Assembly (NCBI GenBank): GCA_902628375.1 | Contig: CACOMS010000002.1 | Coordinates: forward strand, 21,403 to 85,402 | Length of the DNA stretch: 64,000 nt | Origin: an uncultured SAR86 cluster bacterium | GTDB taxonomy: Bacteria; Pseudomonadota; Gammaproteobacteria; Magnimaribacterales; Magnimaribacteraceae | Reading direction: 5' to 3' | In this document: positions 52,936 to 61,687 of the stretch, one piece after another | How the letters are laid out: each line of letters starts with the position of its first letter | How positions within the stretch are numbered: position 1 is the stretch's first letter | Notes under the pieces: model-generated | What the model was told of the DNA's origin: nothing | Databases searched by the model: none | What the model saw: only the letters and a program-made list of their open reading frames with translations | Translations under genes and position numbers: made by a program

Positions 52936-54312
52936 TTACGAGTAAATTAGATTAGGCAGAAATGTGACCAGCTGCGGGAAGGCAGCCAAAACAAGCAAAA
53001 GTCCTAATTGGATTACAATAAAAGGAATCACCCCTCTATATATAGAAATAGTTTCTATTTCAGGGGGGGCAACTCCTCTCAAGTAAAACAAAGCAAAACC
53101 AAAGGGAGGCGTCAGAAAGGAGGTTTGTAGATTTATCGCTATCATTATTCCTAACCAGATTGGATCAACTCCATAAGCCATAACAATAGGACCTACCATA
53201 GGTATTAATATAAATATTATCTGTATGAAGTCTAAGATGAAGCCCATTAAGAAAATAACTACCATCACAACCAAGACAATACCTATTACACCTCCGGGTA
53301 TCTGAGAAAAGATACTTGTAATTAACTCATCTCCTCCAAAACCCCTAAAAACTAGAACAAAAATAGATGATCCAATTAATATCATAAATACCATAGAGGT
53401 GATCTCAGTAGTGCCCTCTACAGCTTCCGTTAAATTCTTTTTATTTAACTTTCCTTTAGATAGTGCCAGTAAAATTGCACCAAAAGCTCCTACGCCTGCA
53501 GCTTCAGTTGGTGTTGCGATACCTGCTAGTATTGAACCAAGAACGGCCACTATTAAAAGAAGAGGCGGAGCTAAGTTAGTAAGTACAAGTTTTAAGGTGG
53601 TGCTTTGATTAGATTTTTCTACTTCATGAGCGGGGGCAGCCATCGGATTTAAATAAGATTTAATAATTACATAAGTTATATAGCTGAATACCAATATCAT
53701 TCCAGGAACTATTGCTCCTAAGAATAAATCACCTACCGATACAGTTTTTGCTGAGAAATTACCTATGCTTAACTGAGATTGTTGATAAGCAGAAGAGAGT
53801 ACATCCCCCAAAATCACAAGCGCTACCGACGGAGGAATAATTTGTCCTAGTGTGCCCGTTGCACAAATTGTTCCTGTAGCTAAGCTATGATCATAATTCC
53901 TGCCTAGCATTATGGGAAGAGATATAAGGCCCATTGCTATAACAGTAGCTCCTACTATTCCTGTACTGGCTGCTATTAATGCTCCAACTAATATCACTGA
54001 AATAGCTAGACTCCCTCTAAAGCCTCCTATTATTTCAGCCATATTTCCGAGTAAATCTTCTGCTAAGTTAGACTTCTCTAGTAATACCCCCATAAATACA
54101 AATAAAGGCACAGCTACCAAATTCATGTTTGTCATATCGCCATATAGTTTTATAGGGATTGCTCCTAAAAGGGCAGGCTCAAATACGCCAAATAAAATTC
54201 CTATACCAGCAAAAAGAAGAGATGTGCCAGCTAAAGTAAAGGCAACAGGGAAGCCAGCCATAAAAAATAAGCAGATGACAAAGAACATCAGAAGAGGAAT
54301 GAGCTCAACCAT
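52936..54312 (-). CDS. TRAP transporter large permease (DctM)
   Basis: A 458-residue membrane protein with about 12 spans. GIVGATVIAMGLISLPIMLG, GTLGQIIPPSVALVILGDVL, GAIVPGMILVFSYI, and PTEAAGVGAFGAILLALSKG are diagnostic TRAP-M motifs; IAINLQTSFLTPPFGFALFY is the last substrate-binding region. It forms the sodium-driven permease with the small subunit whose stop overlaps its start by 8 bases. The family type matches the binding protein at 45839. Confidence 0.93.
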   Translation of the reverse strand: MVELIPLLMFFVICLFFMAGFPVAFTLAGTSLLFAGIGILFGVFEPALLGAIPIKLYGDMTNMNLVAVPLFVFMGVLLEKSNLAEDLLGNMAEIIGGFRGSLAISVILVGALIAASTGIVGATVIAMGLISLPIMLGRNYDHSLATGTICATGTLGQIIPPSVALVILGDVLSSAYQQSQLSIGNFSAKTVSVGDLFLGAIVPGMILVFSYITYVIIKSYLNPMAAPAHEVEKSNQSTTLKLVLTNLAPPLLLIVAVLGSILAGIATPTEAAGVGAFGAILLALSKGKLNKKNLTEAVEGTTEITSMVFMILIGSSIFVLVFRGFGGDELITSIFSQIPGGVIGIVLVVMVVIFLMGFILDFIQIIFILIPMVGPIVMAYGVDPIWLGIMIAINLQTSFLTPPFGFALFYLRGVAPPEIETISIYRGVIPFIVIQLGLLLVLAAFPQLVTFLPNLIYS

Positions 54313-54802
54313 CTTTAAGTCTCATAAAGTTTTTTAGTGTTTCTGAAATACTTTGTAAAAAAAGTAAAACACAAACAACCAACAGGAGTGTTTTTTGTAA
54401 ATAGACAAGAGGAATTCCATCTGGCTCAGGTGATCTTTCCATTATTTTCCAAGAAAACTCTACAAATCCCCAAGAATATATAAATACTGTTATACAAAAG
54501 GGCATAAGAAAAATTAGATTTCCTATGACGTTTACCAATGCTTTTGTTTTGTTAGAGAAATTTCTATAAAAAATATCTACTCTTACATGCGAATCTCTAT
54601 TAAGAGTAAAAGCAGCTCCAAGGAGAAAAAGAGCGCCATGAAGGTAGAGAACTACATCCTGCAAGAAAACAGAGCCCATATTGAGACCATATCTCAGCAG
54701 AACAACTAAGCAGGTTACCAGGACCATTGCTCCTACAAACCAAGAAGAAAACTTACCTATTGCCTCAGAAAGGCTATCTAGTCTAGAAGTCAGTTTATTC
54801 AC
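54305..54802 (-). CDS. TRAP transporter small permease (DctQ)
   Basis: A 165-residue protein with four spans. ISEAIGKFSSWFVGAMVLVT-type start (SEAIGKFSSWFVGAMVLVT), LQDVVLYLHGALFLLGAAFT and SHVRVDIFYRNFSNKTKALV (about 70-89) are TRAP-Q characteristics. It precedes dctM in the leftward operon with an 8-base overlap. Its start lies 44 bases from the divergent acyl-CoA dehydrogenase. Confidence 0.9.
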   Translation of the reverse strand: MNKLTSRLDSLSEAIGKFSSWFVGAMVLVTCLVVLLRYGLNMGSVFLQDVVLYLHGALFLLGAAFTLNRDSHVRVDIFYRNFSNKTKALVNVIGNLIFLMPFCITVFIYSWGFVEFSWKIMERSPEPDGIPLVYLQKTLLLVVCVLLFLQSISETLKNFMRLKDG

Positions 54803-54845
54803 AATTATGCAGAATATTATTTATAATTTAATTGAGGTAATTTAT

Positions 54846-56054
54846 ATGGATTTACATTTTTCACAAGAGGAACTTGATTTCCAGAGTTCAGTTAAAGATT
54901 GGCTAAAGGATAATTATCCTGAGGATATGAGAGAAAGATATTCCAATAGCCCTAATGGACATTTAACTAGAGAAGAACATATGAGATGGCAAAAATCTCT
55001 TTACGAAAGAGGTTGGGCAGGAATAAATTGGCCAAAAGAATATGGTGGTGCAGAGTTTACGGCCGCTCAAAAATACTTATTTAATAAAGAAATGGCTGCG
55101 GCGAATGCTCCATCAGTAGTGGCTTTTGGAGAAAAGATGGTTGCTCCTGTGATAATGGCATTTGGAAGCGATGAGCAAAAGAGTAATTATTTACCCGACA
55201 TACTATCTTCTAAGGTTTGGTGGTGCCAAGGCTACTCAGAACCAGGCTCAGGGTCAGACCTTGCTTCGCTGAAAACAAAAGCTGAAGATAAAGGTGATCA
55301 CTACCTAGTAAATGGAGCTAAAACGTGGACTACTATGGCGCAATATGCTGACATGATTTTCTGTTTAGTCAGGACTTCTCAAGAAGAAATCCCTCAAAAG
55401 GGGATATCTTTTCTCTTAATTGATATGCATTCTCCAGGAATTACTGTTCAGCCAATTGTAACTTTGGATAAAGCTCCAGATGGGGATCAGGAAATTAATA
55501 CTGTTTTTTTTGAAAATGTAAAAGTCCCAAAAGAAAACCTAATAGGCGAAGAAGGAAAAGGGTGGACCTATGCTAAATATTTATTGGAATTTGAAAGAGG
55601 CAACGGTTACTCATCAGAACTCTATGAGCAACTAAATAGAGTTAGGAAAGTAGCAGGAACTATTAGTGCAAATGGTATTCCTCTAAGTGAAGACGATGAA
55701 TTTATTAAAAAAACATCTGAGGTTGAAGTTCAAATAAATGCCATGGAGGCTACGGAGCTCAGAATACTTGGTAGTTTATCTGCAGGACAGAATGTTGGAC
55801 CAGAATCCTCCTTGCTTAAAACCAGAGGAACAGAAATTGGTCAGTTAATAACAGAAATGGCTGTAGAAGCAGTCGATTATTATGCAATTCCTTTTAATAA
55901 TCCTGGTCCAGGAAGCAACGAACTCCCTATAGGGAGTGCTTTTGCTAATACTTCTGCTCCAAGGTATTTTAATTATAGAAAAGCTAGTATTTATGCTGGC
56001 TCTAATGAGATTCAAAGGAATATAATGGCGAAATTAGTATTAGGACTGACATGA
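54846..56054 (+). CDS. Acyl-CoA dehydrogenase
   Basis: A 402-residue flavoprotein. I start at ATG 54846 (RBS GAGGTAA 5 bases upstream); the frame is open further left, opposite dctQ, but without family similarity. MDLHFSQEELDFQSSVKDWL, WWCQGYSEPGSGSDLASLKT (about 124-143) and EINTVFFENVKVPKENLIGE match the acyl-CoA dehydrogenase family, and IYAGSNEIQRNIMAKLVLGL is the usual C-terminus. Close to the protein at 34807 by motif pattern. yaaA overlaps it by 4 bases. Confidence 0.92.
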   Translation: MDLHFSQEELDFQSSVKDWLKDNYPEDMRERYSNSPNGHLTREEHMRWQKSLYERGWAGINWPKEYGGAEFTAAQKYLFNKEMAAANAPSVVAFGEKMVAPVIMAFGSDEQKSNYLPDILSSKVWWCQGYSEPGSGSDLASLKTKAEDKGDHYLVNGAKTWTTMAQYADMIFCLVRTSQEEIPQKGISFLLIDMHSPGITVQPIVTLDKAPDGDQEINTVFFENVKVPKENLIGEEGKGWTYAKYLLEFERGNGYSSELYEQLNRVRKVAGTISANGIPLSEDDEFIKKTSEVEVQINAMEATELRILGSLSAGQNVGPESSLLKTRGTEIGQLITEMAVEAVDYYAIPFNNPGPGSNELPIGSAFANTSAPRYFNYRKASIYAGSNEIQRNIMAKLVLGLT

Positions 56055-56824
56055 TTACTCTTCTCTCACCTGCAAAAACTTTAGATTATGAATCACCTTT
56101 ACCAGTGAAAGACTTTAGTGTTCCTGGAAATTTAAGACAGTCAAAGCAATTGATAAAGGCACTTAGAAAGAAAGATCCTCAAGATTTATCAGACCTTATG
56201 GGCCTTAGTGAAAAATTAGCCAACTTAAATTTTGAGAGAAACATGAACTGGGAGCCCCCAGTAAAACATTCTGATGATATTAGACAGGCAATATTTGCCT
56301 TTAAGGGTGATGTATATACTGGTTTATCTGCTTATTCTTTAAAGAAATCAGATATCAATTTTCTTGATAAGCATGTAAGAATTCTCTCAGGGTTATATGG
56401 GATTCTGAAACCCCTAGACCTTATGTCTCCTTATAGACTTGAAATGGGCACAAAACTTGAAACTTCAGAAGGAAAGGATCTTTATGAGTTTTGGGGACAA
56501 GAGATAACTAATTCTATCAATGAATCTATCTCTACTCATAAAAGCAAATACATTCTAAATTTAGCTTCAGTTGAATATTTCTCTTCAGTCAGAAAGGACT
56601 TATTAAATGGAGAGGTAATCAGCCCAGTATTCAAAGACTATAAAAATGGCAAGTATAAGATAATCAGTTTTTTTGCTAAGAAAGCAAGAGGCTCAATGAC
56701 TAGGTATCTTGTTGAGAACAGAATAGATTCCCCAAAAGATATAAGCGGGTTTGATTATGATGGGTACAAATATTCAAAGTCAGAGTCAACTGAATACTCC
56801 CCCGTATTTTTAAGAAAAGCTTAA
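56051..56824 (+). CDS. yaaA: Peroxide stress protein YaaA (DUF328/UPF0246)
   Basis: A 257-residue protein of the YaaA family, which lowers free iron and protects DNA under hydrogen peroxide stress. ITLLSPAKTLDYESPLP starts the protein; AIFAFKGDVYTGLSAYSLKK (about 77-96), LDKHVRILSGLYGILKPLDL, PYRLEMGTKLETSEGK and SFFAKKARGSMTRYLVEN are signature regions. Start ATG overlaps the previous stop (ATGA). Converges with the isomerase gene. Confidence 0.94.
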   Translation: MITLLSPAKTLDYESPLPVKDFSVPGNLRQSKQLIKALRKKDPQDLSDLMGLSEKLANLNFERNMNWEPPVKHSDDIRQAIFAFKGDVYTGLSAYSLKKSDINFLDKHVRILSGLYGILKPLDLMSPYRLEMGTKLETSEGKDLYEFWGQEITNSINESISTHKSKYILNLASVEYFSSVRKDLLNGEVISPVFKDYKNGKYKIISFFAKKARGSMTRYLVENRIDSPKDISGFDYDGYKYSKSESTEYSPVFLRKA

Positions 56825-57672
56825 GAAGGTATTTCGCCGTCTAAGTATCTTCTTCTAGGTAATAGGTCTTCAAATTCAGGATCTTTATTTTCAGCTTTTG
56901 CTTTAAAAGCAACTGACATTTCATCTCCTATACCCATGGCATTATTCCATAAAGCTATGTGATTAAGAGATTCCTCTGTAGTGTGATCTCTTCCATAATT
57001 TAAAGATTCTTTAGTTCCTGCTATGGCTAGAGGTCCTTTAGAAGCTATATCTTTAGCAACCTCCATAACGCCTTTCATCATATCCTCTTTGCTTTCAAAT
57101 ATTTTATTTACTAGGCCGTGCTTAAGCGCCTCTTCAGGCACAAATCTTCTTCCTGTATAAGCCAGTTCTCTGACTATTCCTTCAGGGACTAGTCTTGGTA
57201 TTCTTTGAAGAGTACCAACGTCGGCTGCCATGCCTATATTGATTTCTTGTATACAGAAGAAAGCATCTTTGGTGCAATAACGTAAGTCTGTGGCGGTAAC
57301 TAAGTCCATACCACCTCCGACACATGCCCCCTGGATAGCAGAGATAACTGGCATTCTTGCTTTTTCAAGACAGCTAATAGTGTGTTGCAGATCCAAAGTA
57401 ACTCGATAGGCAGACTCACTTAACATTCCCTTGTGTGTATTAGGCATAGAGTCTGAAGGAGCAAAGTTTGCTAGATCCATACCAGCACAAAAGTGCTTAC
57501 CTTCACCAGACAACACTATTACCCTGGCAGAAGCATTATCTGAAAGAGTTTCTACAAGATGAGGCAGTTCCGACCAGAAAGCTTTATTCATAGAATTAAA
57601 TTCATCCGGTCTATTCATTCTCACATGAGCAACTTTGTCTTTTATTTCAAAATCAAAACAGGTGTAATCCAT
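56821..57672 (-). CDS. Enoyl-CoA hydratase/isomerase, Delta3,5-Delta2,4-dienoyl-CoA isomerase type
   Basis: A 283-residue crotonase-fold protein. GEGKHFCAGMDLANF (about 55-69) and GACVGGGMDLVTATDLRYC (about 115-133) form the oxyanion hole. CIQEINIGMAADVGTLQRIP (about 139-158) closely resembles the dienoyl-CoA isomerase (ECH1) segment with its Glu and Asp pair (QEINIG and AADVG), so isomerisation of 3,5-dienoyl-CoA is likelier than simple hydration. RBS AAAGGAGAAA; a 53-residue gene precedes it, 11 bases away. Confidence 0.87.
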   Translation of the reverse strand: MDYTCFDFEIKDKVAHVRMNRPDEFNSMNKAFWSELPHLVETLSDNASARVIVLSGEGKHFCAGMDLANFAPSDSMPNTHKGMLSESAYRVTLDLQHTISCLEKARMPVISAIQGACVGGGMDLVTATDLRYCTKDAFFCIQEINIGMAADVGTLQRIPRLVPEGIVRELAYTGRRFVPEEALKHGLVNKIFESKEDMMKGVMEVAKDIASKGPLAIAGTKESLNYGRDHTTEESLNHIALWNNAMGIGDEMSVAFKAKAENKDPEFEDLLPRRRYLDGEIPS

Positions 57673-57683
57673 TTTTTTCTCCT

Positions 57684-57845
57684 TTAGTTAATAATTTCTC
57701 TTAGTTTTTTAACGTTTATTTCTAGTTCATCAACTAAGTTTAAAGTTTCATGAACAGATAAAGCGCTTTTTTTATTTCTACTCATCCTCATTAAACCTTT
57801 AGCAAGTGCATCTAGATGTTTGTTTATTTCCTCGTTATTTTCCAT
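57684..57845 (-). CDS. Small soluble helical protein (53 residues)
   Basis: MENNEEINKHLDALAKGLM starts a 53-residue, highly charged helical protein; LNLVDELEINVKKLREIIN is its coiled-coil-like end. It lies directly upstream of the dienoyl-CoA isomerase gene (11 bases), in the same direction, probably co-transcribed. No RBS better than AGATAA. No family recognised. Confidence 0.55.
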   Translation of the reverse strand: MENNEEINKHLDALAKGLMRMSRNKKSALSVHETLNLVDELEINVKKLREIIN

Positions 57846-57921
57846 TTATCTTTTACCTTCTTTTGATATGCACATTGTAAAAGAAAATAACTTGCTCACA
57901 AGTTAAAGTAGAATAATAGCC

Positions 57922-58722
57922 ATGAACGTTAATGATTTAGCTTATGAGGTTAAAAATATAATAAAAGAGGCTTCTAGCAAGGTAATGGAAATATATTCCT
58001 TAGAAGACGTAGAAATTATTGATAAGCAGGATGGCTCCCCAGTTACTAAAGCAGATTATGAATCTAATGAGATAATAATTAAAGGCTTGAGAGATTTAGA
58101 TCCAAATATCCCAATACTTTCTGAGGAAGGCAGTCAATTAACAAAAGAAGAACGCGAACTCTTTTGGATGATAGATCCTCTAGATGGAACCAAAGAATTT
58201 ATCAATAAGAATGGCGAATTTACAGTAAACATAGCTTTGATTCACAAGGGCGAACCTATTTTGGGTTTGGTTAGTGCTCCTGCAATTGATGAAACCTTTA
58301 TAGGAATAAAAGGAGAAGGGTCTTTTAAGATAAGTGGAGAACGTGAAAGCAAAATCAAACCTTCATCTGTAGGAAAAACTTTAAGTGTTACGATAAGCAG
58401 AAGCCATCAATCACAAAAAGATAAAGATTTCATTAACTCTGCTAAAAAATCCTTTGAAGGCATAAATAAAATAGAAACCGGAAGCTCCTTAAAACTATGT
58501 AGGGTAGCTGAAGGTGCTGCTGATATTTATTGCAGATTTGGCCCAACCTATCAATGGGATATTGCAGCCGGGCAGGCGGTAGTGACTTCTTCTGGAGGTA
58601 AAGTGAATTCGCTAGAAGGAGACTCTCTTACTTATAGATTTGATCCAGAAAAGAAAAATCCAGAATTTTATTGTATTGGAGATGTTTCTTATGATTGGAA
58701 AAGTCTTATTTCATCTTCTTGA
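57922..58722 (+). CDS. cysQ: 3'(2'),5'-bisphosphate nucleotidase (CysQ)
   Basis: A 266-residue magnesium-dependent phosphatase of the inositol-monophosphatase superfamily. PILSEEGSQLTKEE (Glu pair of the metal site), FWMIDPLDGTKEFINKNGEF (about 87-106, DPLDGT) and YQWDIAAGQAVVTSSGG (late Asp) are the signatures. It recycles 3'-phosphoadenosine-5'-phosphate from sulfate assimilation. A promoter must lie in the 76-base gap upstream. Confidence 0.92.
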   Translation: MNVNDLAYEVKNIIKEASSKVMEIYSLEDVEIIDKQDGSPVTKADYESNEIIIKGLRDLDPNIPILSEEGSQLTKEERELFWMIDPLDGTKEFINKNGEFTVNIALIHKGEPILGLVSAPAIDETFIGIKGEGSFKISGERESKIKPSSVGKTLSVTISRSHQSQKDKDFINSAKKSFEGINKIETGSSLKLCRVAEGAADIYCRFGPTYQWDIAAGQAVVTSSGGKVNSLEGDSLTYRFDPEKKNPEFYCIGDVSYDWKSLISSS

Positions 58723-58723
58723 A

Positions 58724-59686
58724 TTAAGCTATTTCTATAACGATTTTCCCAATATTTTGGTTGTTTAGCATAAGCTTATGAGCGTCTTCAATTTCTGAAA
58801 TGTTCATGGTTTTGAAAATGACTGGTTTAATTTCATTTTTTTCAATTAGAGGCCAGACCTTACTTTCTAGATCCTTCATTACTTGACCTTTAAGCTCCTT
58901 GTGCCGTGCCCTTATCGTCGAGCCTATAATTTTTTGTCTCCTCATCATTAAATGACCAAGATTTATTTCACTTGTTATTCCTCCCATCAAACCTATGATG
59001 ACTAACTTACCTTCTAGGCCAAGTATTTTCTGGTTATTGGAGAAATAATCTCCGCCAACAGGATCAAGAATTAAATCAAAACCACTTTTAACCCAAGAAT
59101 TTATTTCTTCAAATGCTCCTTCTCCTCTAACAACCCCCTGTTTGCTACCTAGTTCTAAGCAAAATCTCAATTTTTCTTCGCTGCCTACTGTTACAAATGA
59201 ATTAGCTCCAAACGAACTACAAAGCTGTATCGCAGCAGTTCCTATGCCACTGGCCCCAGCATGGAGCAGTATGTTTTGTCCTTGTGATAAGTTTCCCTCT
59301 AGAAATAAGTTAAGCCAACAAGTGGCAAAAACTTCTGGCAAGGAAGCAGATTCTATTAACGATAGATTGGTTGGAGTTTTTATAGCCTGAATTGATGGAC
59401 AGCATACATATTCTGCGTATCCGCCTCCAGCTAGTAGAGCACAAACCTCTTCGCCAATTCTATTTTCGCTTACATTTTCTCCAACTTTTACTATTATTCC
59501 AGAACACTCTAAGCCCAAAATATCAGTTTCTCCCTCTGGTGGAGGATAATTACCAGCTCTTTGAGCTAGGTCAGCTCTATTAATGGCAGTAGCTGAGATT
59601 TTGATCAGCACCTCATCTTTCTTAGGTTCTGGTAACTTTATTTCTTCCCAAACAAGGGAGCCTTCAACAATTTGTATAGCTTTCAT
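58724..59686 (-). CDS. NAD(P)H-quinone oxidoreductase (PIG3/Qor type)
   Basis: A 320-residue zinc-free member of the medium-chain dehydrogenase superfamily. TAINRADLAQRAGNYPPPEG (about 33-52), LGLECSGIIVKVGE, LLHAGASGIGTAAIQLCSSF (about 141-160, NADPH loop AGASGIG), and LILDPVGGDYFSNN match PIG3-like quinone oxidoreductases. It ends 2 bases from the convergent cysQ. Detoxification of quinones is the likely role. Confidence 0.88.
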   Translation of the reverse strand: MKAIQIVEGSLVWEEIKLPEPKKDEVLIKISATAINRADLAQRAGNYPPPEGETDILGLECSGIIVKVGENVSENRIGEEVCALLAGGGYAEYVCCPSIQAIKTPTNLSLIESASLPEVFATCWLNLFLEGNLSQGQNILLHAGASGIGTAAIQLCSSFGANSFVTVGSEEKLRFCLELGSKQGVVRGEGAFEEINSWVKSGFDLILDPVGGDYFSNNQKILGLEGKLVIIGLMGGITSEINLGHLMMRRQKIIGSTIRARHKELKGQVMKDLESKVWPLIEKNEIKPVIFKTMNISEIEDAHKLMLNNQNIGKIVIEIA

Positions 59687-59793
59687 AAAAGGACTTTATT
59701 CTTGTTTACTTCTAGTAGATTTGTCTAGTAAAAAAATTTATAAAAGAGCAATTTTGTACAATTTTCATCCAAAAATGTAAAATTCGGCGAAAT

Positions 59794-60684
59794 ATGACTA
59801 AAAACGAAGAGAAGGAAGTAAAAAAACCTGGAACAGCTTTACAGGAGATAAATCTATCTTCTCCTGGAGCTAACCTTGAGTCATACATAAACTCAATTCA
59901 TGGAATAGGCATACTTTCTCCTGAAGAAGAGAAAAAACTTGCAGAGGATCTTTATTATAGAAACGATGTAGATGCAGCAAGAAAATTAGTTTTAGCTCAT
60001 TTAAGATTTGTAGTTCATATTGCAAAAACTTATAAAGGATATGGACTTTCTGAAGCAGACCTAATCCAAGAAGGTAATATTGGTCTCATGAAAGCGGTTA
60101 GGAAATTTAACCCTGAAGAAGGAGTTAGGCTTATTTCTTATGCTGTTCATTGGATAAGAGCGGAAATACACGAATATGTTTTGAGAAACTGGAAGATAGT
60201 TAAGATCGCAACCACAAAAGCGCAAAGAAAATTATTTTTTAATCTAAGAAAAAAGAAGCAAGGACTTTCCTGGCTTACAAACTCTGAAATAGAAGACATA
60301 GCTGATGATTTAGGTGTTAAACCTGAAGAAGTTAGAGAAATGGAAAAAAGAATGAGTGGAATCGATATGTCATTCGATCCTCCATCCGAGGCTGATGAAG
60401 ACGAAAATTATTCACCATCGAGCTATTTACCTGATGAAGAAAGTGATCCACAGCAAATCGTTGAAAAGGAGATAGATTCTCAAGTTAATACAAAATACCT
60501 ATACACTGCAATTAAAGAACTTGATGAAAGAAGCAAAGGAATAATCTTTGATAGATGGCTTTCTGACGAGAAACTTACTTTACATGAATTAGCAGAAAAA
60601 TATGGAGTTTCAGCTGAAAGAGTTCGCCAAATAGAACAAAATGCCATGAAGAAAGTTAAGCAATCACTAACAATTGAGCAGTAA
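59794..60684 (+). CDS. rpoH: RNA polymerase sigma-32 (heat shock)
   Basis: A 296-residue sigma factor. Region 2: LVLAHLRFVVHIAKTYKGYG, LIQEGNIGLMKAVRKFNPEE (about 90-109), RLISYAVHWIRAEIHEYVLR. The RpoH box QRKLFFNLRKKK (about 144-155) identifies sigma-32. Region 4: LHELAEKYGVSAERVRQIEQ, the DNA-binding helix-turn-helix. Upstream, 107 bases with no clear promoter motif visible to me. Followed 9 bases later by thiS. Confidence 0.95.
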   Translation: MTKNEEKEVKKPGTALQEINLSSPGANLESYINSIHGIGILSPEEEKKLAEDLYYRNDVDAARKLVLAHLRFVVHIAKTYKGYGLSEADLIQEGNIGLMKAVRKFNPEEGVRLISYAVHWIRAEIHEYVLRNWKIVKIATTKAQRKLFFNLRKKKQGLSWLTNSEIEDIADDLGVKPEEVREMEKRMSGIDMSFDPPSEADEDENYSPSSYLPDEESDPQQIVEKEIDSQVNTKYLYTAIKELDERSKGIIFDRWLSDEKLTLHELAEKYGVSAERVRQIEQNAMKKVKQSLTIEQ

Positions 60685-60693
60685 TAGGATTTA

Positions 60694-60894
60694 ATGCAGA
60701 TCTCAGTAAATGGAGAAGAGATGGAAGTTTCTTCAGGATTCACAATAGGCAACCTTTTAAATATGCTAGAACTCACGCCAGAAAGACTTGCCGTAGAAAG
60801 GAATGGTATGGTTATTTCCAGAAAACTACTAACTGAAACCATCTTAGAAGAAGGAGATAAATTGGAAATAGTTAAAGCTATAGGAGGAGGGTAA
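60694..60894 (+). CDS. thiS: Sulfur carrier protein ThiS
   Basis: A 66-residue ubiquitin-like sulfur carrier for the thiazole of thiamine. [20 protein letters not shown] starts the beta-grasp; the C-terminus ends AIGGG with the Gly-Gly that is adenylated and thiocarboxylated. Directly upstream of thiG. Start ATG, nine bases after the rpoH stop. Confidence 0.93.
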   Translation: MQISVNGEEMEVSSGFTIGNLLNMLELTPERLAVERNGMVISRKLLTETILEEGDKLEIVKAIGGG

Positions 60895-60898
60895 TCCC

Positions 60899-61681
60899 CT
60901 GGAAGATAAAAAGTTAATAATAGGGGATAAAGAATTCTCATCCAGGCTTTTGGTAGGTACAGGAAAGTACAGAGACTTTAAGGAAACTAAGGAAGCAATT
61001 ACCGAAACAGGTGCTCAGATAGTTACTGTTGCAATCAGAAGGACAAACATAGGCCAAGAGAAAGAAGAAGAGAATATTTTAGATTTCTTAGACCCAACTA
61101 TTTTTACCATACTTCCTAATACAGCTGGATGTTATAACTCAGAAGATGCTGTCAGAACATGCCATCTAGCAAGAGAATTACTCGATGGACACAAGTTAGT
61201 TAAACTAGAAGTATTGGGAGACAGCAAAACACTTTATCCAGATATGCCGCAAACTTTGGAAGCCTCTAAAAGACTTGTTGAGGATGGATTTGACGTTATG
61301 GTTTACTGTTCAGATGACCCTATACTCGCTAAAGAGCTTGAAGATATAGGCTGTGTAAGTGTAATGCCTTTAGCTGCTCCTATTGGTTCAGGTTTGGGTA
61401 TATGCAATCCATATAATATTGAATTGATACTTAGTAACGCAAAAGTACCCATTATTGTGGATGCAGGTGTTGGCACTGCCTCTGATGCTTCGATAGCCAT
61501 GGAATTAGGGTGTGATGGAGTTCTTATGAATACAGCAATTGCTAAAGCTAAGAATCCATACTTAATGGCTAGAGCAATGAGAAAAGCAGTTGAATCTGGA
61601 AGGGAAGCATTTTTAGCTGGAAGAATGGAAAAGGTTTATCTCGGAAGTGCTTCATCTCCTTCAGAAGGGCTTATTAAATAA
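60899..61681 (+). CDS. thiG: Thiazole synthase, CTG start
   Basis: A 260-residue (beta/alpha)8 enzyme that builds the thiazole ring with Thi[21 protein letters not shown] (the GTGKY loop), [40 protein letters not shown] and [20 protein letters not shown] (about 193-212) are standard. The family N-terminus ([20 protein letters not shown]) begins before any ATG/GTG/TTG; the frame has a stop at 60881-60883. A CTG at 60899 fits, with AGGAGGAGGG 7 bases upstream. The first TTG (60950) would remove the first strand. Overlap or gap with thiS is 4 bases. Confidence 0.9.
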   Translation: MEDKKLIIGDKEFSSRLLVGTGKYRDFKETKEAITETGAQIVTVAIRRTNIGQEKEEENILDFLDPTIFTILPNTAGCYNSEDAVRTCHLARELLDGHKLVKLEVLGDSKTLYPDMPQTLEASKRLVEDGFDVMVYCSDDPILAKELEDIGCVSVMPLAAPIGSGLGICNPYNIELILSNAKVPIIVDAGVGTASDASIAMELGCDGVLMNTAIAKAKNPYLMARAMRKAVESGREAFLAGRMEKVYLGSASSPSEGLIK

Positions 61682-61687
61682 ATCAAA

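Noticed and set aside
53399-54337. Two rightward reading frames opposite dctM
   Set aside because: Antisense shadows of a gene with full TRAP-M motifs; compositions are typical of reverse frames.
54681-54845. Extended start of the acyl-CoA dehydrogenase at 54681
   Set aside because: Overlaps dctQ on the other strand and has no family similarity; ATG 54846 has an RBS.
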